Shown here: in pieces, positions 7,482 to 9,821 of the stretch
How the letters are laid out: the number at the start of each line of letters is the position of its first letter
Numbering within the stretch: position 1 is the stretch's first letter
Origin: JBCCMB01 sp039026555
GTDB lineage: Bacteria > Pseudomonadota > Alphaproteobacteria > Caulobacterales > Hyphomonadaceae
Assembly (NCBI GenBank): GCA_039026555.1
Contig: JBCCMB010000109.1
Span: forward strand, 1-9,821
DNA length: 9,821 bases
Reading direction: 5' to 3'
Program-made: the position numbers and the translations under genes
Notes under the pieces: generated by a model
What the model was told of the DNA's origin: nothing
Seen by the model: only the letters and a program-made list of their open reading frames with translations
Database searches by the model: none

Positions 7482-8102
7482 GTGCGCAAAGCCGCCGTGG
7501 GGCTAACTTGTCTTGTTTTGGCGTCAGCCGCGGGGTGCGCAACCGTATCCGTCTATGAGACGGTGAGCGTGACCGAAATTCAACTCTCCGAACCTCAATC
7601 CGATCTTCATAAAGCTTCCGAAGCGTATTGCGAGTTGGCGAATGATGAAGGCTGGGCGGAAGGCGAATCTAATTGGTCCAAACTCAGAAGCTTGCTCGGC
7701 GGCGAAGCCCAAGATGAGGGCGCGTATTGGCGTCGTATCGGCGCGGATGAATTGGCCCCTTCGAGCGTCTTGGCGCGCGTTGAAGCGGATGCGGGAAAAG
7801 CGACCGACGGTTTGGTTCGGGTGAACGACTTCGCCAAGGCCTTGATCGCGTCGGGTGAGAGCATTCCTGAAAAGGCCGACATCGTTCAATTTGAGCGCGC
7901 TTTGATTCATGCAAAACAAGCGCGCGAAAGTTTTTCCATTGCGCTTAGCAAAGCGAAAACCCGCGCGTCGGAAAACGTGCCGATTGACGCGGTTCTGGTT
8001 GAGTTCGACGCGGCTTTGGAAGCTGCGACCCAAACAGCCGACGATCTCGCCGAAGCGCGTATGGCCGATGTGGTCGCCGGCGTGCCGACTGCGACCACCT
8101 AG
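7482..8102 (+). CDS. Putative lipoprotein of unknown function
   Basis: I do not recognise this family. From GTG 7482 the product is 206 residues and starts with a lipoprotein-type signal: Arg-Lys at 2-3, a hydrophobic core, and the box SAAGC with Cys19 as the likely lipidated residue (the position three before the Cys is Ala, a weaker fit than the usual Leu). GGAG at 7468-7471 lies ten bases upstream. The frame is also open from ATG 7428, which would give 224 residues with an awkward 18-residue extension and no ribosome binding site. The mature part is hydrophilic. It is rich in Ala and Glu and probably mostly helical, with a stretch from about 120 to 200 that suggests helical hairpins or a coiled coil. 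A second Cys lies in EAYCELAND. It stands alone, divergent from pip, so context gives no function. Confidence 0.65.
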   Translation: MRKAAVGLTCLVLASAAGCATVSVYETVSVTEIQLSEPQSDLHKASEAYCELANDEGWAEGESNWSKLRSLLGGEAQDEGAYWRRIGADELAPSSVLARVEADAGKATDGLVRVNDFAKALIASGESIPEKADIVQFERALIHAKQARESFSIALSKAKTRASENVPIDAVLVEFDAALEAATQTADDLAEARMADVVAGVPTATT

Positions 8103-8378
8103 CCTGCGGCCTCTCTCCCAATTATCCAACCCCTGTCTTTGCGGTGGCGTTAAAGTTGGTTTTACGCCATCCCATGATCAGCGTCTGTCGGACGCGGACA
8201 CGGAAGCTGCGCCGATGGCCATGCCGGTGCCGCGCGCGTGGCGGTGCTTCCGCAGGTCAAAGCCGGATGATTTGGCGCCGCCAGCTCCCACGCCGACATA
8301 TTACGACCGCCATCCCAACAACGCGCTTTCACGGATTCGGTTCGCGGCGTAGAGGAGAGGCGGCTTAGGAGGCTGCCC
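8103..8378. other. Spacer between lipoprotein and MFS genes, with a possible small ORF
   Basis: This 276-base stretch has no gene I recognise. An imperfect hairpin is possible at 8146-8168 (GGCGT pairing with ACGCC, plus AAA with TTT across a T-T mismatch), but no T-run follows, so I do not call a terminator. On the + strand, ATG 8215 opens a 45-codon frame ending at TAG 8350-8352. It is preceded by GGAAG (8202-8206) at eight bases spacing. Its codons look like those of the neighbouring genes, and the product is rich in Pro and Arg, with PPAPTPTYYDRHP near the middle. It could be a small protein, an upstream ORF affecting the MFS gene, a gene remnant, or chance. Confidence 0.3.
8367..8372 (+). 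promoter_or_regulatory. Ribosome binding site of the MFS transporter gene
   Basis: AGGAGG, a perfect Shine-Dalgarno core, lies six bases ahead of ATG 8379 and fixes the start of the transporter. Confidence 0.8.
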
Positions 8379-9551
8379 ATGTCGGATGCTTGGCGGGCCA
8401 CGCTTTATCTCAGCGCGTATTTTTTCGCGTTCGGCATGCAATTGCCCTATCTACCCGTATGGTTGGCGGATGTGCGCGGGCTCGACGGCGCAGCGATCGC
8501 AGCGGCGGTGTTCGGCGCCGCCTTGGGACGGATCGTCACCGGTCCGATTATCACCCTATGGGCGGAGGCGCGGCCCTGGCGGATCGCGGCGGCGGGTCTG
8601 TCTCTTGCGTCAGCTGCGGGCTACGCCGCGCTTTTGTTCGCGCCGCATCCCGTGGCGATTGCATTGGCCGGATTTGCAACGCTCAGCATTGTTCACGCGA
8701 TCATGCCTTTGGGCGAGGCGGCGTTGCTGCAAGCGACGCGGTCCGGATTGGGGCCGTCCTTTGGATTCGGACGGGCGCTTGGGTCTGTGGTTTTTGTCGG
8801 CGGCGTGTTACTGGGCGGGGTCGCGATTGACCGTCTGGGGTCGAACTCGCTGGTTCCTTTGCTCATTGGGTTTTCGCTCGCCACGGCGGCCTTGGCGCTG
8901 CTCGCGCCCAAAACGCCTTTGGCCACCGGCGTCAAACGGGGCCCTTGGATAAGGTTCAAAGCAGGCATGAAAGTCTTCACGCAGCCAAGCCTGCGTTTGA
9001 TGCTGTTCGCGATCGCGCCCGTCCAGGCCTCCCACGCGTTTTACTATGCGTTTTCCGCTGTGATCTGGCGCGAGCAGGGCGCGTCCGGCGCCTTAACCAG
9101 CTTGCTATGGGGCATGGGAGTGGTGACGGAGATTTTGCTTCTGGCGTTTGCGGTGAGGCTGCCGGCTTGGGCGACGCCGGAGCGGCTCATTCTTGCGGGC
9201 GCGGCTGGTGGGTTGATCCGGTGGAGCTGGATGGGCTTACAGCCGGATTTCATGACCGCCTTCGCATTGCAATTGCTGCATGGCTTAAGTTTCGCGGCGA
9301 CGTTTTTGGGAACGGTGCGCTTGGTTGAGCGCGACGCGCCGCCGGAAGAGCGGGCCGCCGCCTTCGCCTTCCAAGCGGCTCTGGCGACGGGCGCGTTTAC
9401 CGGCGTGATCGGTTTGGTCGCCGGCCCGCTTTACGACGCGGCGGGTGTTCGAGGCTATTGGGCGATGGCGGGATTGTGCGCTTTCGCAACTTTCATCGCC
9501 ATTCTTATGACGCGAAGATCAGCTTCAAATTTCCCTGTTTTGGCGCGTTAG
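8379..9551 (+). CDS. MFS transporter, HcaT/3-phenylpropionate-permease-like
   Basis: This is a predicted inner-membrane proton-coupled carrier. The 390-residue product is hydrophobic throughout with about twelve membrane segments in two halves, joined by a more polar loop at about 178-200. The N-terminus FGMQLPYLPVWLADVRGLDG (18-37), the central FGFGRALGSVVFVGGVLLGG (128-147) and the TM10 segment QLLHGLSFAATFLGTVRLVE (298-317) resemble the family of the E. coli 3-phenylpropionate permease HcaT and the MFS_1-like domain, distantly related to LacY and nucleoside symporters. The substrate is not predictable, and no aromatic-degradation genes are nearby, so an HcaT label should not be read as function. 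The start is set by AGGAGG at 8367-8372. The gene stands between the lipoprotein gene and the lipid-transport permease, 44 bases from the latter. Confidence 0.87.
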   Translation: MSDAWRATLYLSAYFFAFGMQLPYLPVWLADVRGLDGAAIAAAVFGAALGRIVTGPIITLWAEARPWRIAAAGLSLASAAGYAALLFAPHPVAIALAGFATLSIVHAIMPLGEAALLQATRSGLGPSFGFGRALGSVVFVGGVLLGGVAIDRLGSNSLVPLLIGFSLATAALALLAPKTPLATGVKRGPWIRFKAGMKVFTQPSLRLMLFAIAPVQASHAFYYAFSAVIWREQGASGALTSLLWGMGVVTEILLLAFAVRLPAWATPERLILAGAAGGLIRWSWMGLQPDFMTAFALQLLHGLSFAATFLGTVRLVERDAPPEERAAAFAFQAALATGAFTGVIGLVAGPLYDAAGVRGYWAMAGLCAFATFIAILMTRRSASNFPVLAR

Positions 9552-9572
9552 CTCTGAGATTGCGCTAATTTT

Positions 9573-9580
9573 GCTAGAAC
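9573..9580 (+). promoter_or_regulatory. Possible -10 element of the mlaE-like gene (Caulobacter-type GCTAGAAC)
   Basis: GCTAGAAC fits the GCTANAWC -10 consensus described for Caulobacter housekeeping promoters, in the 44-base gap before the permease gene. No good -35 element is seen at normal spacing; TTGCGC at 9570 minus ten bases is too close. Transcripts would begin near 9587, giving a very short leader before ATG 9596. Confidence 0.35.
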
Positions 9581-9595
9581 GGGACGTGAAGTTAA

Positions 9596-9821
9596 ATGGT
9601 TCGCGAGACGCTCATGGCCGGTTCGGCCCCGATATCATTGTCCGGCGCGCCCGCGCGGTTCGAAGTCGACACGGACCCGTATGGCCGCAAACGCCTGGTT
9701 GCAATCGGCGATTGGACGGTTTGGAATTTGAAGGCGATCGACGATGACTTGCGTCAGGCGGGCCTTGGCGGCGAGCCGGCCTTAGACGTCTCGCGATTGG
9801 GTCGGTTGGATACGGCGGGAG
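9596..9821 (+). CDS. MlaE-family ABC transporter permease with N-terminal STAS domain, N-terminal part (3' end outside window)
   Basis: The window ends inside this gene; 75 codons are visible. After an unremarkable 20-residue leader, the product has IGDWTVWNL (37-45), a short helix, and LDVSRLGRLDTAG (63-75). This is the strand-helix-strand pattern of a STAS domain, as found at the N-terminus of many alphaproteobacterial MlaE (YrbE) permeases. Those proteins pair with an MlaF-type ATPase and an MlaD-type MCE protein to move phospholipids between the two membranes. The permease part itself is not in the window, so the call depends on this resemblance. The start is uncertain: TAA lies directly ahead of ATG 9596, so the frame cannot extend upstream, and an in-frame ATG at 9614 is the other option. 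Neither has a strong ribosome binding site. Confidence 0.8.
   Translation, partial: MVRETLMAGSAPISLSGAPARFEVDTDPYGRKRLVAIGDWTVWNLKAIDDDLRQAGLGGEPALDVSRLGRLDTAG

Noticed and set aside
8146..8168. Intrinsic terminator after the lipoprotein gene
   Set aside because: The stem is imperfect and has no T-run after it, so termination there is not supported.
8162..8401. 79-codon open frame on the - strand over the spacer and the MFS start
   Set aside because: It overlaps the strong ribosome binding site and start of the MFS gene and encodes nothing recognisable; it has no clear ribosome binding site.
1..9821. tRNA, rRNA, CRISPR, insertion sequence, phage or defence genes
   Set aside because: I looked for cloverleaf-like segments, regular repeats, terminal inverted repeats, and transposase, integrase or nuclease motifs on both strands and saw none.

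Overview
The window reads as ordinary chromosomal DNA of a GC-rich Gram-negative bacterium, most likely an alphaproteobacterium of the Caulobacterales/Hyphomonadaceae type. This rests on the gene order mreB-mreC-mreD-mrdA-rodA, an MlaE-type permease with an N-terminal STAS domain, third-codon positions rich in G and C but with frequent TTG and GAT codons, and one octamer (GCTAGAAC, 9573-9580) that fits the -10 consensus described for Caulobacter. The lineage is inferred from style, not from a search.

Positions 1-4861 hold the core genes of the lateral cell-wall (rod) machinery on the + strand: the 3' end of mreB, then complete mreC, mreD, mrdA (PBP2) and rodA. The last four are packed tightly, with an ATGA overlap at mreC/mreD, an ATGA overlap at mreD/mrdA and a TGATG overlap at mrdA/rodA. 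Together they encode the actin-like filament, its periplasmic and membrane adaptors, the transpeptidase and the SEDS glycosyltransferase of one complex. A sodium:solute symporter gene of the NSS family (4923-6380) follows 61 bases after rodA on the same strand and has its own strong ribosome binding site.

The second half is a set of probably unrelated single genes. A prolyl iminopeptidase gene lies on the - strand (6377-7360); its stop codon overlaps that of the symporter gene in the four bases CTAG. Across an AT-richer divergent spacer lies a gene for a small predicted lipoprotein of unknown function (7482-8102). After a 276-base spacer that may hold a 45-codon small ORF comes a 12-helix MFS transporter gene (8379-9551). 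The window ends inside a gene for a STAS-MlaE lipid-transport permease (9596 onward).

No tRNA, rRNA, CRISPR array, insertion sequence, integrase or defence system was seen, and I found no convincing undescribed system. The items most worth a second look are a probable Cys3-His metal site in PBP2, the shared convergent stop codons, the orphan lipoprotein and the small ORF ahead of the MFS gene.
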